Source: Actinoplanes lutulentus (GTDB taxonomy: Bacteria > Actinomycetota > Actinomycetes > Mycobacteriales > Micromonosporaceae). From it: a stretch of DNA of 64,000 nt. Of this stretch, positions 26,934 to 35,752 are shown in pieces. The notes under the pieces are model-generated. The model searched no databases. It was not told the origin of the DNA and worked only from the letters and a program-made list of their open reading frames with translations. The stretch spans positions 186,001 to 250,000 of the forward strand of contig NZ_QLMJ01000012.1 in the NCBI RefSeq assembly GCF_003259845.1. The letters run 5' to 3'. Both the position numbers and the translations under genes were made by a program. Numbering within the stretch: position 1 is the stretch's first letter; each line of letters opens with the position of its first letter.

Positions 26934-29323
26934 TGACGCACGAAGTCACCGAACACCCTTTAACTGAACAAACCGGGCCGGCCACCGCGGGGGTGGCCGG
27001 CCGTCGGCGCTGGTTCTCAAAAGGAATCTGGCCGTCTCCGGGGTGGCTGGCGCTGATCTTCGCGCTCGCCGTCTCGGTCGTGACGCTGACCTACTACGGC
27101 GTCACCGAGCGCGACCTGATCACCTTCTCGGCGTACTCCCTGTTCTGCGTGACGCTGCCCGGCACGCTGATCTGGCGGGCTCTGCAGGGCCGCGCCGGGT
27201 TCCTTCCTCTGGACGCGGCCTTCGGTACGACCGTGGGCTTCGCGGTCGAGCTGCCGGTGTACATGCTGGCCCGGCAGGCCGACCAGCCGTTCGCCGTGCT
27301 GGCCTGGCCGATCATCACGATCGTCGCGTTCATCGCGGTGCCGCGCCTGCGGAAGTTCTGGCGGGGCAACCGGGAGCGGATGTCCGCCGGCGCCGCCTGG
27401 TCGGCCGCCCTCGGCACCTCGTTCACCCTGGTCAGCACCGCGTTCTCGTCGTTTCGGTACAACTCGCTCAACGAGCCGTACCAGGCCGTCATGCACGTGG
27501 ACTTCCCGTTCCAGTTCGCGCTGGTCGGCGAGTTCAAGCACGACGTGCCGCTGAACACGCCCTGGGTGACCGGTGTGGACCTGGTCTACCACTGGTACGT
27601 CTACGCGCACGGCGCGGCGGCGAGCTGGATCAGCGGCGTCGAGCCGCAGGTCCTCATCATGCGGCTGCTGCCGATCCCGATGATCGCCGCGTTCATGCTT
27701 GTCGTCATCGCGCTGGCGCACCGGATCACCGGCCGCTGGTGGCCGGGCAACCTCGCGATCGGCCTGATGCTGCTGGCGCCCGTGACGGTCCCGTGGGCCT
27801 GGACCAGCCGGCCGATGGACTCGATCGTGTTCATCGACAACCTCTGGGTCAGTCCGACACAGACGTTCGCGGCGCTCTTCTGCATCGTGGCGATCTACGT
27901 GCTGTGCGGCATCTTCCAGGCTGACGAGGGCAAACAGCGGCGCCGGCCGCTGCCGTGGATCGTGCTGACCCTGCTGATCGGCGCGATGGCCGGGGCGAAG
28001 GCCACGTTCGTACCGATGCTGATCTGCGGTCTTCTGCTCGCGCTCGGGCTGCGGGTGATCCGGCTGAAGCTGCCCGGGCCGGAGCTGCCGGCGCTGCTGA
28101 TCGCCGGCGCGTGGCTGGCGTTCGCGCAGCTGGTCCTCTACGGATCCGGCTCGCAGGGCACCGAGGTCAACCCACTGCAGACGGTCAAGTACTCGACGCT
28201 CGGCCGTGCCGTCATGGGCACCCAGAACGCGATCAACGACTGGGGAATCCTCTGGGCGATGAGCGGGATCTCGCTGGGCGCCTGCCTGTTCGGCTGGGCC
28301 TGCATGGCGGGGCTGTTGCGCCGGGGATGGCGTACCGATCCGATCGTGCACGTGATGGCCGGGTTCGCGATCTCCGGGCTCGGTGCGCTCTACATCCTGG
28401 CGCATCCGGGGCTGAGTCAGACGTACTTCGGCCGGTCGGCTACTCCGTACCTGGGCATTCTGGCCGCCCTCGGCCTTGCCGCCCTGCTGCCCAAGGGCAA
28501 GCGGGTGCCGCGCCGGTTCTTCGCGGTCGCCGTGCTCGGGGTGGCCGGCGGGGTGACCGCGCTCCAGCTGATCCGCAACGGCGTCGGCAAGCAGGGTCCC
28601 ATCTCGCCACTGGCGAGCTGGACCGTGGAACAGGCGACCCTGCCGTACGTGATGCTGCTCCAGGCGGTCGCCGTCGTCGCCGTGCTGACCGCGGTGATCG
28701 GGGTGATCGTCCGGCTGCGCCGCTCGCACGTGCTGGCGGTCGCGACGCTCGCGGTGTCGTCGGTCGCGGTCACCAGCGGTGTGCTGATCAACCAGGGGAT
28801 CGTGGACTCGCTGTTCTCCGGTCAGCCGCAGCGGGACATCGTGGCGCCGGGCAACTTTTTCGCGATGCCGCCCGGCGCGATCGACGCGGGCCGGTGGCTG
28901 CGGGACAACTCGCGGCCCCGCGACCTGGTGGCGACGAACAGCCATTGCCGTGCCCAGATCAGCCCGTGCGACAGCCGGGACTTCTGGCTGGCCGCGTTCT
29001 CCGAGCGGCAGGTCTTGCTGGAGGGCTGGAGTTACACCGAGCCGGCGTTCGCCACCGGCACCATCTGGGACCGGACGTTGTATCGCAGCCACTTCTGGGA
29101 CCCGGCCCTGCTGAACCGCAACGACGAGATCTTCGTGGACCCGACCGCGGAGCGGGTGAACTCGTTCACCGCCGACCACGGTGTGCGGTGGCTGGTCGCG
29201 GTCGGTACCACCCAGATCCCCGACCCGGAGGCCAAGGGCGAGATCTGGGCCAGCCCGGAGCTGGCCCAGTTCGCGACCGAGCGTTACAAAGCCGGTGATG
29301 TCACCGTGTACGAAGTGCGTTAG
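26933..29323 (+). CDS. Large polytopic membrane protein, possible GT-C-type glycosyltransferase
   Basis: A 796-residue protein with about 13 hydrophobic helices (from residue 40 to about 620) and a soluble C-terminal domain of about 170 residues. An early extracytoplasmic loop holds HVDFPFQFALVGEFKHD and DLVYHWYVYAHG, acidic and His-rich positions that resemble GT-C active loops. I do not recognise the precise family. Coupling to the polyprenyl-phosphate sugar synthase by a one-base overlap supports a role in sugar transfer outside the membrane (inferred). GTG 26930, one codon earlier, is an alternative start. The stop overlaps the convergent msrB stop. Confidence 0.7.
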   Translation: MTHEVTEHPLTEQTGPATAGVAGRRRWFSKGIWPSPGWLALIFALAVSVVTLTYYGVTERDLITFSAYSLFCVTLPGTLIWRALQGRAGFLPLDAAFGTTVGFAVELPVYMLARQADQPFAVLAWPIITIVAFIAVPRLRKFWRGNRERMSAGAAWSAALGTSFTLVSTAFSSFRYNSLNEPYQAVMHVDFPFQFALVGEFKHDVPLNTPWVTGVDLVYHWYVYAHGAAASWISGVEPQVLIMRLLPIPMIAAFMLVVIALAHRITGRWWPGNLAIGLMLLAPVTVPWAWTSRPMDSIVFIDNLWVSPTQTFAALFCIVAIYVLCGIFQADEGKQRRRPLPWIVLTLLIGAMAGAKATFVPMLICGLLLALGLRVIRLKLPGPELPALLIAGAWLAFAQLVLYGSGSQGTEVNPLQTVKYSTLGRAVMGTQNAINDWGILWAMSGISLGACLFGWACMAGLLRRGWRTDPIVHVMAGFAISGLGALYILAHPGLSQTYFGRSATPYLGILAALGLAALLPKGKRVPRRFFAVAVLGVAGGVTALQLIRNGVGKQGPISPLASWTVEQATLPYVMLLQAVAVVAVLTAVIGVIVRLRRSHVLAVATLAVSSVAVTSGVLINQGIVDSLFSGQPQRDIVAPGNFFAMPPGAIDAGRWLRDNSRPRDLVATNSHCRAQISPCDSRDFWLAAFSERQVLLEGWSYTEPAFATGTIWDRTLYRSHFWDPALLNRNDEIFVDPTAERVNSFTADHGVRWLVAVGTTQIPDPEAKGEIWASPELAQFATERYKAGDVTVYEVR

Positions 29324-29730
29324 TCCTTTTTCGGCTCCAGCCGGATGGACAGGCTGTTCACACAGTGCCGCGTGTTCTTCGAGGTGAAGCCCTCACCTCG
29401 GAACACGTGGCCCAGGTGTGAGTCGCAGCGCGCGCACCTGATCTCGACACGCAGCATCCCGGCGCTGCGGTCCTCGATCTCCTTGACCGCACCCGGGATG
29501 GCGTCGTCGAACGACGGCCAGCCGCAGTGGCTGTCGAACTTGGTGTCGCTCGGGTAAAGCTGTGCGCCGCAGGCGCGGCAGTCGTAGATGCCTTCGGTCT
29601 TGGTGTCCACGTACTCGCCGGTCCACGGCGCCTCGGTGCCCGCCTCGCGGAGCACCCGGAACTCGGCCGGGGAAAGGCGGATCCGCCACTCGTCCTCGGT
29701 GGCCGGCAGCGTGGTCTCATCGGTTGCCAT
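29320..29730 (-). CDS. msrB: Peptide methionine-(R)-S-oxide reductase
   Basis: A 136-residue cytosolic repair enzyme that reduces methionine-R-sulfoxide. Zinc ligands C51/C54 (CRAC) and C99/C102 (CARC) are present. The catalytic C123 lies in RHCVNSLSI, and HCGWPSF is the conserved substrate-side motif. Length is that of single-domain MsrB. The ATG at 29730 is chosen because the protein starts there in its family; the frame remains open 63 codons upstream. It is convergent with the membrane protein, overlapping by 4 nt. Confidence 0.95.
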   Translation of the reverse strand: MATDETTLPATEDEWRIRLSPAEFRVLREAGTEAPWTGEYVDTKTEGIYDCRACGAQLYPSDTKFDSHCGWPSFDDAIPGAVKEIEDRSAGMLRVEIRCARCDSHLGHVFRGEGFTSKNTRHCVNSLSIRLEPKKD

Positions 29731-29793
29731 GCCATCAACGGTACGTCGCACCCGGCGTGCGCCCGCCGGGTCCGCGGACACGTTGAGCCTTCT

Positions 29794-30282
29794 ATGGAAG
29801 CCGCATCCCCGTCGACGTTCCGGCCGACCTGGCAGCAGGCACTTGGCCACGGTCTCTACCTCGGCGCGCTCTGCGCTGTGGCGGGTGTCACCACGGGGGC
29901 GATAGCGGCTCTCGCCCACCCGGGCGTAGCAGGGGCGCCGGGGTGGGTGTGGGCGGCGATCCTGGTTGTTCCGCTGCTGCTCGGAGCCGTTCTCGGCCTG
30001 GCGGCGGGCCGGCGCACCGGCGTCGAGGTGGGCGGGCGCGGCATCCGTTCGTCGTCACTGCTGGGCGAGGACACCGCGCCCTGGAACCAGGTCGTCGACC
30101 TGCGCGCCGAACGTCGTGGCCGGCGCACCGTCGTCTCGGTCTACCTGGAGTCCGGCGACAGCGTTCAGCTGCACGCACCGTACAGCGGGGGCTTCTTCGC
30201 CGCAGATCCCCAGTTCGAGCTCAAGGTGTTTGCTCTGTCCCATTTGTGGCGAAGTCACCGTTTTGGTGGTCTTCCGAGTTGA
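29794..30282 (+). CDS. Small two-helix membrane protein with PH-like domain
   Basis: A 162-residue protein. Two membrane helices lie at about residues 20-42 and 50-72, followed by a beta-rich cytosolic domain (GVEVGGRGIRSSSLLGEDTA, then WNQVVDLRAERR) typical of the bacterial PH-like (bPH/PH_6) fold. No enzyme motif is present. It is divergent from msrB (63 nt) and is followed by a predicted surface protein. Function unknown. Confidence 0.68.
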   Translation: MEAASPSTFRPTWQQALGHGLYLGALCAVAGVTTGAIAALAHPGVAGAPGWVWAAILVVPLLLGAVLGLAAGRRTGVEVGGRGIRSSSLLGEDTAPWNQVVDLRAERRGRRTVVSVYLESGDSVQLHAPYSGGFFAADPQFELKVFALSHLWRSHRFGGLPS

Positions 30283-30383
30283 AGACCCGCCGAGGGATGT
30301 TTCCGGGTAAAACGGGCAATCCCCGCTAAGCTCCCGTGCGAACATGGAACGTACCTCAAGCGACAGATCGGATACTTCCTCTC

Positions 30384-30914
30384 ATGAGCTTCTCGCGTCG
30401 GCTGACCGCCGGACTTCCTGCGGTCGGCGTCACCGTCCTCGCCGCTCTGGCCCTCAGCGGGTCGCCGGCAAGCGCTGCGACCGAAGTCAGCCAGGTTGGC
30501 TACCCGTCAGTCAAGACCAGCTCTGAGCCCGTCCGGGGTGCCGACGGTTACGGCGCCGGCACCGCGAACGAGGTTCCCGCCACCACGGCGCCGACCACCG
30601 TGCCGGCCACCACCACCGCGGCCACCGAGGCGCCCGACACCACCACCGGCACCCGCGGCAACCCGGGTTACGGCGGCGAGAGCCCGGCTCCGAGCAGCCC
30701 GGCGCCGTCGGCCAGCGAAGAGGTTCCCGGCGGCACGCTCGCCGAGACCGTCACCCCGGCGCCGAGCGTCTCCACCGCGGGCGCGGGTGTCAGCTCCGGC
30801 AGCACCCTGCCGGTCACCGGCGCCCCGCTCGCCGGGACGATCGCGCTCGGTGGCCTGCTGGTCGCCGCCGGCAGCTCGGCCGTCTGGTACACCCGGCGTC
30901 GCCGCACCGCCTGA
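30384..30914 (+). CDS. Sortase-anchored Thr/Pro-rich surface protein (LPVTG)
   Basis: This 176-residue protein has an N-terminal signal peptide (residues 1-31, cleavage after SPASA), a low-complexity Thr/Pro/Ala/Ser region to about 140, and a C-terminal sorting signal. LPVTG begins near residue 142 and is followed by a hydrophobic helix and the tail RRRRTA. This is the classical arrangement for covalent attachment to peptidoglycan by a sortase. No sortase gene lies in the window. The middle region looks like a spacer without a folded domain. Confidence 0.82.
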   Translation: MSFSRRLTAGLPAVGVTVLAALALSGSPASAATEVSQVGYPSVKTSSEPVRGADGYGAGTANEVPATTAPTTVPATTTAATEAPDTTTGTRGNPGYGGESPAPSSPAPSASEEVPGGTLAETVTPAPSVSTAGAGVSSGSTLPVTGAPLAGTIALGGLLVAAGSSAVWYTRRRRTA

Positions 30915-31038
30915 CCCTGAAGATCGCTGAAGGCCGCCCGGCTGTCGTTCCGGGTGGCCTTCGCGGCGTTCTGCGGGCTGTTCGTGCTTCTCCAGGCTGG
31001 TCGTGCGTCTCCGGGCTGTCGGGTGACGTCGCGGGGCA

Positions 31039-31044
31039 TAGGGT
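31039..31044 (+). promoter_or_regulatory. -10 box of the LigD-type polymerase gene
   Basis: TAGGGT lies 6 nt before the ATG at 31051; CGGAG between them could also act as a ribosome site. Confidence 0.42.
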
Positions 31045-31050
31045 CGGAGC

Positions 31051-32103
31051 ATGCCGAAAGCCGCCGCGGAAGAGATCGAAGTCGCCGGCCACACCGTGCG
31101 TCTCTCCAGCCCCGACAAGGTCATGTTCCCGGACAAGGGATACACGAAGCGAGACGTCTTCGAGTACTACCTGGCGGCCGGCGACGGCATCCTGCGTGCG
31201 CTGCGGAATCGGCCGACCACGCTGCAACGTTTCCCCGACGGACTGGCCGGCGAGACGTTCTTCCAGAAGCGGATCCCCACCCGCGGTGTTCCCGAGTGGA
31301 TCCAAACCTCCAAGATCAAATTCCCGAGCAATCGTACGGCGGACGAGCTCTGCCCCGCCGATCTGGCCCACGTGGCCTGGGCGGCGCAGATGGGTACCGT
31401 GGTCTTCCACCCGTGGCCGGTCCGTGGCACCGCTCCGGACAACCCCGACGAGCTGCGCCTTGACCTCGATCCGCAGCCCGGCCTCGGCTTCGCCGACGTG
31501 GTGGCGACCGCCGAGGTCGTCCGTGAGGTGCTGAGCGATCTGGGCTGGATCGGCTTCCCGAAGACGTCCGGCGGCCGGGGTGTGCACGTCTACGTCAGGA
31601 TCGCCCCGCGCTGGTCCTTCGTCGAGGTGCGGCGGGCGGTCATCGCCCTGGCCCGGGAGATCGAGCGCCGCAACCCGGCCGGCATCACCACCTCCTGGTG
31701 GAAGGAGGAGCGCGGCGACCGGGTGTTCCTCGACTACAACCAGATGGCTCGGGACCGGACCATCGCGTGTGCGTACTCGCTGCGGGCCAACGCCCGGGCC
31801 ACCGTCTCCACCCCGGTCACCTGGGAGGAACTGGGTCAGGTCGAGCCGGATGACTTCGATCTGCGTACCGTGCCGGCCCGGATCGCGTCGGTGGGTGACC
31901 CGCACGCCGCGATCGACGACGTCGAGCACGACATCACGCCGCTGCTGGAGTGGGTCGAGCGTGACGAGAAGGCCGGGCTGGGCGACCTGAACTATCCGCC
32001 TGATCACCCGAAGATGCCGGGCGAGCCGCCTCGGGTGCAGCCCAGCAAGATGAACCACGCGAACTGGGAGTCCTCGTCCTCGCCTTCGTCGTCAGAGGGC
32101 TAG
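31051..32103 (+). CDS. ligD: Stand-alone LigD-type primase-polymerase domain protein
   Basis: A 350-residue archaeo-eukaryotic-primase-fold polymerase of the LigD type used in non-homologous end joining. RLDLDPQPG carries the catalytic Asp pair, KTSGGRGVHVYV the conserved Ser-Gly-Gly-Arg-Gly nucleotide loop, and FLDYNQMARDRT the third acidic motif. In mycobacteria the same domain is the N-terminal part of trifunctional LigD; here it stands alone. A separate ATP-dependent ligase gene lies 2.5 kb downstream on the other strand. The tail is Ser-rich. It overlaps a convergent GNAT gene by 12 nt. Confidence 0.9.
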   Translation: MPKAAAEEIEVAGHTVRLSSPDKVMFPDKGYTKRDVFEYYLAAGDGILRALRNRPTTLQRFPDGLAGETFFQKRIPTRGVPEWIQTSKIKFPSNRTADELCPADLAHVAWAAQMGTVVFHPWPVRGTAPDNPDELRLDLDPQPGLGFADVVATAEVVREVLSDLGWIGFPKTSGGRGVHVYVRIAPRWSFVEVRRAVIALAREIERRNPAGITTSWWKEERGDRVFLDYNQMARDRTIACAYSLRANARATVSTPVTWEELGQVEPDDFDLRTVPARIASVGDPHAAIDDVEHDITPLLEWVERDEKAGLGDLNYPPDHPKMPGEPPRVQPSKMNHANWESSSSPSSSEG

Positions 32104-32547
32104 CTTGAAGCCTTCGTGGGACGCGGTGAAGCCGAGCTTCGCGTAAAAGCGGTGAGCGTCGGTGCGGCGCTTGTCGGTGGTCAGCTGCACGATCCGGCAG
32201 CCGCGCTCGCGGGCGCGCTCGACCGTCCAGCGGATCAGGTCGCCGCCGAGACCACGGCCGCGCTGGTCGGCGCGGATCCGGACCGCCTCGATCAGCAGGC
32301 GCTCGGCGCCGCCGCGGCTCAGCCCCGGGATGAACGTGAGCTGGCAGGTCCCGACGATCTCCTGGTCGTGCACCGCCACGATCAGCTCGTTGCGGTCGTC
32401 GGCGTCGATCGCCTCGAACGCCGCCCAGGTCGCGGCGTCCACCTGCTCCGGCACCGTACCGAACCCCCGTTGCCGGGTGATCTCGTCATCGGCCAGCAGG
32501 TCGAGAACGGCGGGTACGTCGGCGCGGGTGGCGATCCGGAAATCCAT
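32092..32547 (-). CDS. GNAT-family N-acetyltransferase
   Basis: A 151-residue single-domain acetyltransferase. VRIRADQRGRGLGGDLI is the acetyl-CoA pyrophosphate loop, and the C-terminal HRFYAKLGF segment is typical of small-molecule or drug-type GNATs. The ATG at 32547 lies 7 nt downstream of a CAGGGT box. The substrate is unknown. Its 3' end overlaps the polymerase gene by 12 nt in the convergent direction. Confidence 0.85.
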   Translation of the reverse strand: MDFRIATRADVPAVLDLLADDEITRQRGFGTVPEQVDAATWAAFEAIDADDRNELIVAVHDQEIVGTCQLTFIPGLSRGGAERLLIEAVRIRADQRGRGLGGDLIRWTVERARERGCRIVQLTTDKRRTDAHRFYAKLGFTASHEGFKLAL

Positions 32548-32603
32548 GATCCTTACCCTGTCACGGGCTGTCGCGAGGTGCTCACCTCGGGCACGATGAC
32601 CTC

Positions 32604-33062
32604 ATGCATGTGCTGCTCACGCTGCCGCGATGGGTTTACCGGGGTGTGGTCTGGCTGGCCAACTCGCCGAAGAAGCTCCTGCTCGCGTACACGATCCTGA
32701 TCGCGGTCTGCGGGTCCCTCTACAACGTCTTCGAACCGGACACGTCGTTCGGCGACTCGATCTGGTGGGCCGTGGTCACCGCGTCCACCGTCGGGTACGG
32801 CGACATCTCGCCTGCGACGCTGCCGGCACGGCTGATGGCCGCGCTGCTCATCTCGACCATGGTGCTCCTGGTGATCCCGCTGATCACGGCGCATTTCGCC
32901 AGCAAGCTGATCGTCGACACCGACGCGTTCCGGCACGAGGAGCAGGAGGAGCTGAAGGCGAACCTGCGCGAGTGCCGCCGGCTGCTGGAGGAGCTGACGG
33001 CCCGTCAGAGCGTCAGCGTGCCGGACAGCGCAGGCCCTCCGGGAACATCTTCAGATCGATGA
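32604..33062 (+). CDS. Two-TM potassium channel protein
   Basis: This 152-residue protein has a first membrane helix at about residues 25-45, a pore loop with the selectivity filter TVGYGD near residue 62, a second helix at about 75-98, and a cytoplasmic coiled, acidic C-terminus (HEEQEELKANLRE). This is the minimal tetrameric K+ channel layout of KcsA-type proteins, without an RCK domain. The ATG follows CACGAT by 6 nt. The last 50 nt overlap the 3' end of the convergent hydrolase gene, so the Ser/Pro-rich C-terminal tail is encoded opposite that gene. Confidence 0.88.
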   Translation: MHVLLTLPRWVYRGVVWLANSPKKLLLAYTILIAVCGSLYNVFEPDTSFGDSIWWAVVTASTVGYGDISPATLPARLMAALLISTMVLLVIPLITAHFASKLIVDTDAFRHEEQEELKANLRECRRLLEELTARQSVSVPDSAGPPGTSSDR

Positions 33063-34572
33063 GATAGTTGTCGACCGCCTCGACGATGCAGTCGGTCGAC
33101 GGGTACGCCGTGTGGCCCTCGCCCTCCCACGTCAGCACGTGGCCGACGCCGAGCATGGTCGCCAGGTCCGCGGTGTTCTCGTACGGCGTGGCCGGGTCGC
33201 CGGTGGTGCCGACCACCACGATCGGCGGCGCGCCCTTGGCTGCCTCCGCCGGGTACGGGTCCCGCTTGCCCGTCCAGTACGTGCACGGCAGCATGCCGAT
33301 GGCGAGGGCCGCGCCGAACATCGGGTACTTGGTGCGCCACTCGGACTGCAGCTTGCGTACCTCGGCCACGGTCGGGGCGTCCTCGGTGTCCGCGCAGTTC
33401 ACCGCGATGTTGGCGTCGAACAGGTTGGAGTAGCTGCCGTCCTGCTTACGCTCGGTGTACTGATCGGCGAGCTTGAAGATGCCCTCGGCGTCACCCTGCT
33501 GGAGGCCGTCGATCGCCTCGGCCAGGCTGGTCCAGCCGGACTCGGTGTACAGCGACGAGATGATGCCGATGAAGACCCATCCCGCTGTCGCCTCACGGCC
33601 GTCGATTGCGCGTACCGGAGAGGTCCTTGATTTGGACAGTGCGTCGGTGACCGCGCCTCGCGCGTCGGGCGCGATGGGGCACTTGGCCGGCGTCTTCGTG
33701 CACCAGGCGGTGAAATTCGTGAACGCCCGCTCGAAGCCCTTGGCCTGCGCCTCGGAACCCTGCACGTAGGTCTCGGTCGGGTCGACCGCGCCGTCGAGCA
33801 CGAGCGCGCGGATCTTGTCCGGGAAGAGCTGGGCGTAGGTGGCGCCGAGCAGCGTGCCGTAGGAGAAGCCCAGGTAGGTAAGCTTCTCGTCGCCGACCGC
33901 CTCGCGCAGCGCGTCCACGTCGTGAGCGGCCTGCTCGGTGGAGAAGTACGGCAGCTGGTCGCCGTATTTCTGCGCGCAGCCATCGGCGATCTTCTTGTTC
34001 AGCGCGGCCAGCTCGTCGAAGGCGGCCTGGCTCACCGGGTCCTGGTCAGCGCCGAAACTGGCGTCCTGGTCGGCGGTGCTGATGCATTTCACCGGGTCCG
34101 AGCGGCCGACGCCGCGCGGATCGAAGCCGATGATGTCGAACTGGTCGGTGATCTCGGTCGGCAGGCCGCCGAGAGTCGGGCCGAAGGAGAGGTAGACCGC
34201 GAGGTCGATGCCCGAGCCGCCGGGGCCGCCGGGGTTCAGCAGGAGTGATCCGATTCGGTCGCGCTGGCTATCCGACCGGATGCGGATCATCGCCACCTCG
34301 TAGGTCTCGCCGTTGTTCGGCGAAGCCCAGTCGCGGGGCACGGCCAGCGAGGCGCAGTCGTACGACATCCCGCTCGCGGCGCGCCCGACCAGGTCGCGGG
34401 GCACGCTGGAGCAGGTCTGCCAGTCGAGCGTGCCGCCGGTCACCGCGGGGCTCGGATCCGTCCCGCCCGGTGTGGCCGGTTCGTCGGCGCCGTTCGGCGC
34501 GAAAGTGGGCAGGGTGCACCCCGACAACGACATGATCATCACGGCGAGGAGTGCGACGAAGCGGCGAGACAC
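33013..34572 (-). CDS. Secreted alpha/beta-hydrolase lipoprotein, TAP/SlpD-type peptidase
   Basis: A 519-residue lipoprotein with lipobox LSGC (C19). The alpha/beta-hydrolase fold shows LNPGGPGGSG (oxyanion loop), GFDPRGVG, nucleophile Ser in LGFSYGT, Asp in TGDPATPY and His in GEGHTAY, with the TAP-like C-terminal domain that places the His. Relatives are tripeptidyl aminopeptidases of Streptomyces and the mycobacterial Hip1/SlpD group (from memory). The start is GTG, 6 nt after a TAGGGT box. The 3' end overlaps the channel gene by 50 nt. Confidence 0.9.
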   Translation of the reverse strand: MSRRFVALLAVMIMSLSGCTLPTFAPNGADEPATPGGTDPSPAVTGGTLDWQTCSSVPRDLVGRAASGMSYDCASLAVPRDWASPNNGETYEVAMIRIRSDSQRDRIGSLLLNPGGPGGSGIDLAVYLSFGPTLGGLPTEITDQFDIIGFDPRGVGRSDPVKCISTADQDASFGADQDPVSQAAFDELAALNKKIADGCAQKYGDQLPYFSTEQAAHDVDALREAVGDEKLTYLGFSYGTLLGATYAQLFPDKIRALVLDGAVDPTETYVQGSEAQAKGFERAFTNFTAWCTKTPAKCPIAPDARGAVTDALSKSRTSPVRAIDGREATAGWVFIGIISSLYTESGWTSLAEAIDGLQQGDAEGIFKLADQYTERKQDGSYSNLFDANIAVNCADTEDAPTVAEVRKLQSEWRTKYPMFGAALAIGMLPCTYWTGKRDPYPAEAAKGAPPIVVVGTTGDPATPYENTADLATMLGVGHVLTWEGEGHTAYPSTDCIVEAVDNYLIDLKMFPEGLRCPAR

Positions 34573-34578
34573 AGAGCG

Positions 34579-34584
34579 ACCCTA
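34579..34584 (-). promoter_or_regulatory. -10 box of the hydrolase lipoprotein gene
   Basis: TAGGGT on the minus strand lies 6 nt before the GTG at 34572. Confidence 0.42.
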
Positions 34585-34607
34585 TCCGGTGAATTCGAGC
34601 GCTGCGG

Positions 34608-35675
34608 TCAGCGGCCGTTGAGGACGTCCGCGAGATCGAATCGCACCGGGCGTTCCAGCTGCTCGTACGTGCAGGTCGCGGGTTCCCGGTCGGGCCGCCA
34701 CCGTTCGAACTGGGCGGTGTGCCGGAAGCGGACGCCCTCCATGTAGTCGTAGCGGACCTCGACCACCCGCTCCGGGCGCAGCGGCGTGAAGGAGAGGTCC
34801 TTGCCGTTGTTCCACCGGCTGCCCTCGTTCTTGCGCGGGGTGCGCTCGCCCTGCTCCTGCGCCGCCCAGTTCCACGGGTGGCCCTCGAACGTGGTGACCA
34901 GCGGCTGGAGCTCGGCGAACAGCTCCTCGCGGACCGCCATCGGGAACGAGCCGATCACGCCGACCGAGGCGAGCACGCCACGCTCGTCGTGCAGGCCGAG
35001 CAGCAGTGATCCGATCCGGTCAGGTCCGGACTTGTGCACGCGGTACCCGGCGACCACGCAGTCCGCCGTCCGCTTGTGCTTGATCTTGAACATGACCCGC
35101 TTGTCGGGCTGGTAGACGATGTCCCGTGGCTTGGCGATGAGACCGTCCAGGCCGGCGCCCTCGAACTGCTCGAACCACCGTTTCGCCTCTGTCGTGTCGT
35201 CGGTGGCCGGGGTGACGTACACCGGTGGTTTCGCGTCCTTGAGCGCCTCCACCAGTCGTTGCCGCCGGGTCTCGAACGGCAGCTCGGTGAGGTCCTCGTC
35301 GCCGAGCGCCAGCAGGTCGAACGCCACGAAACTGGCCGGAGTCCGCTCAGAGAGCAGGTTGACCCGGCTGGCCGCCGGGTGGATGCGCTGCTGGAGAGCC
35401 TCGAAGTCGAGCGTGTTCCGCTCGGTGTCGGCGACGATCACCTCGCCGTCGATCACCGCTTTCTCCGGGAAGTTCGCCAGGACGGCCTGGACCACCTCAG
35501 GGAAGTACCGGGTCATCGGCTTCTCGTTGCGGCTGCCGATCTCCACCTCGTCGCCGTCCCGGAAGATGATCGACCGGAACCCGTCCCACTTGGGCTCGTA
35601 GATCTGTCCCGGTGGGATGTCGGCGACGGGCTTGGCGAGCATCGGCTTGACCGGTGGGCTGAGCGGCAGCTGCAT
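34608..35675 (-). CDS. ligC: ATP-dependent DNA ligase (LigC/LigD-lig type)
   Basis: A 355-residue ligase. The nucleotidyltransferase Lys is K29 in EPKWDGFRS (motif I). GSRNEKP is motif Ia/III-like, VIDGEVIV carries the motif III Glu, GLIAKP motif IV, and FKIKHKRT motif V. An OB-fold domain runs from about residue 215 to the end. It seals nicks and joins ends in bacterial NHEJ. In this genome it is separate from the polymerase domain gene at 31051. No Ku gene is in the window. Start ATG; a CACACT box lies 6 nt upstream. Confidence 0.93.
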   Translation of the reverse strand: MQLPLSPPVKPMLAKPVADIPPGQIYEPKWDGFRSIIFRDGDEVEIGSRNEKPMTRYFPEVVQAVLANFPEKAVIDGEVIVADTERNTLDFEALQQRIHPAASRVNLLSERTPASFVAFDLLALGDEDLTELPFETRRQRLVEALKDAKPPVYVTPATDDTTEAKRWFEQFEGAGLDGLIAKPRDIVYQPDKRVMFKIKHKRTADCVVAGYRVHKSGPDRIGSLLLGLHDERGVLASVGVIGSFPMAVREELFAELQPLVTTFEGHPWNWAAQEQGERTPRKNEGSRWNNGKDLSFTPLRPERVVEVRYDYMEGVRFRHTAQFERWRPDREPATCTYEQLERPVRFDLADVLNGR

Positions 35676-35714
35676 CCGCCCAGTGTGCCCGCAAATCTTT
35701 CCGGCGGAAGTCCC

Positions 35715-35745
35715 TTTACTCGTCCCCTGGGGCAGGGTTCACCAT
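35715..35745 (+). promoter_or_regulatory. MerR-type promoter with 19-bp spacer and central dyad
   Basis: TTTACT (35715-35720) and CACCAT (35740-35745) are separated by 19 bp. The dyad CCCCTGGGG (35724-35732) sits near the spacer centre. Over-long spacers with a central operator are the hallmark of MerR-controlled promoters, so the following MerR gene is probably autoregulated. Confidence 0.5.
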
Positions 35746-35752
35746 CGATCGC

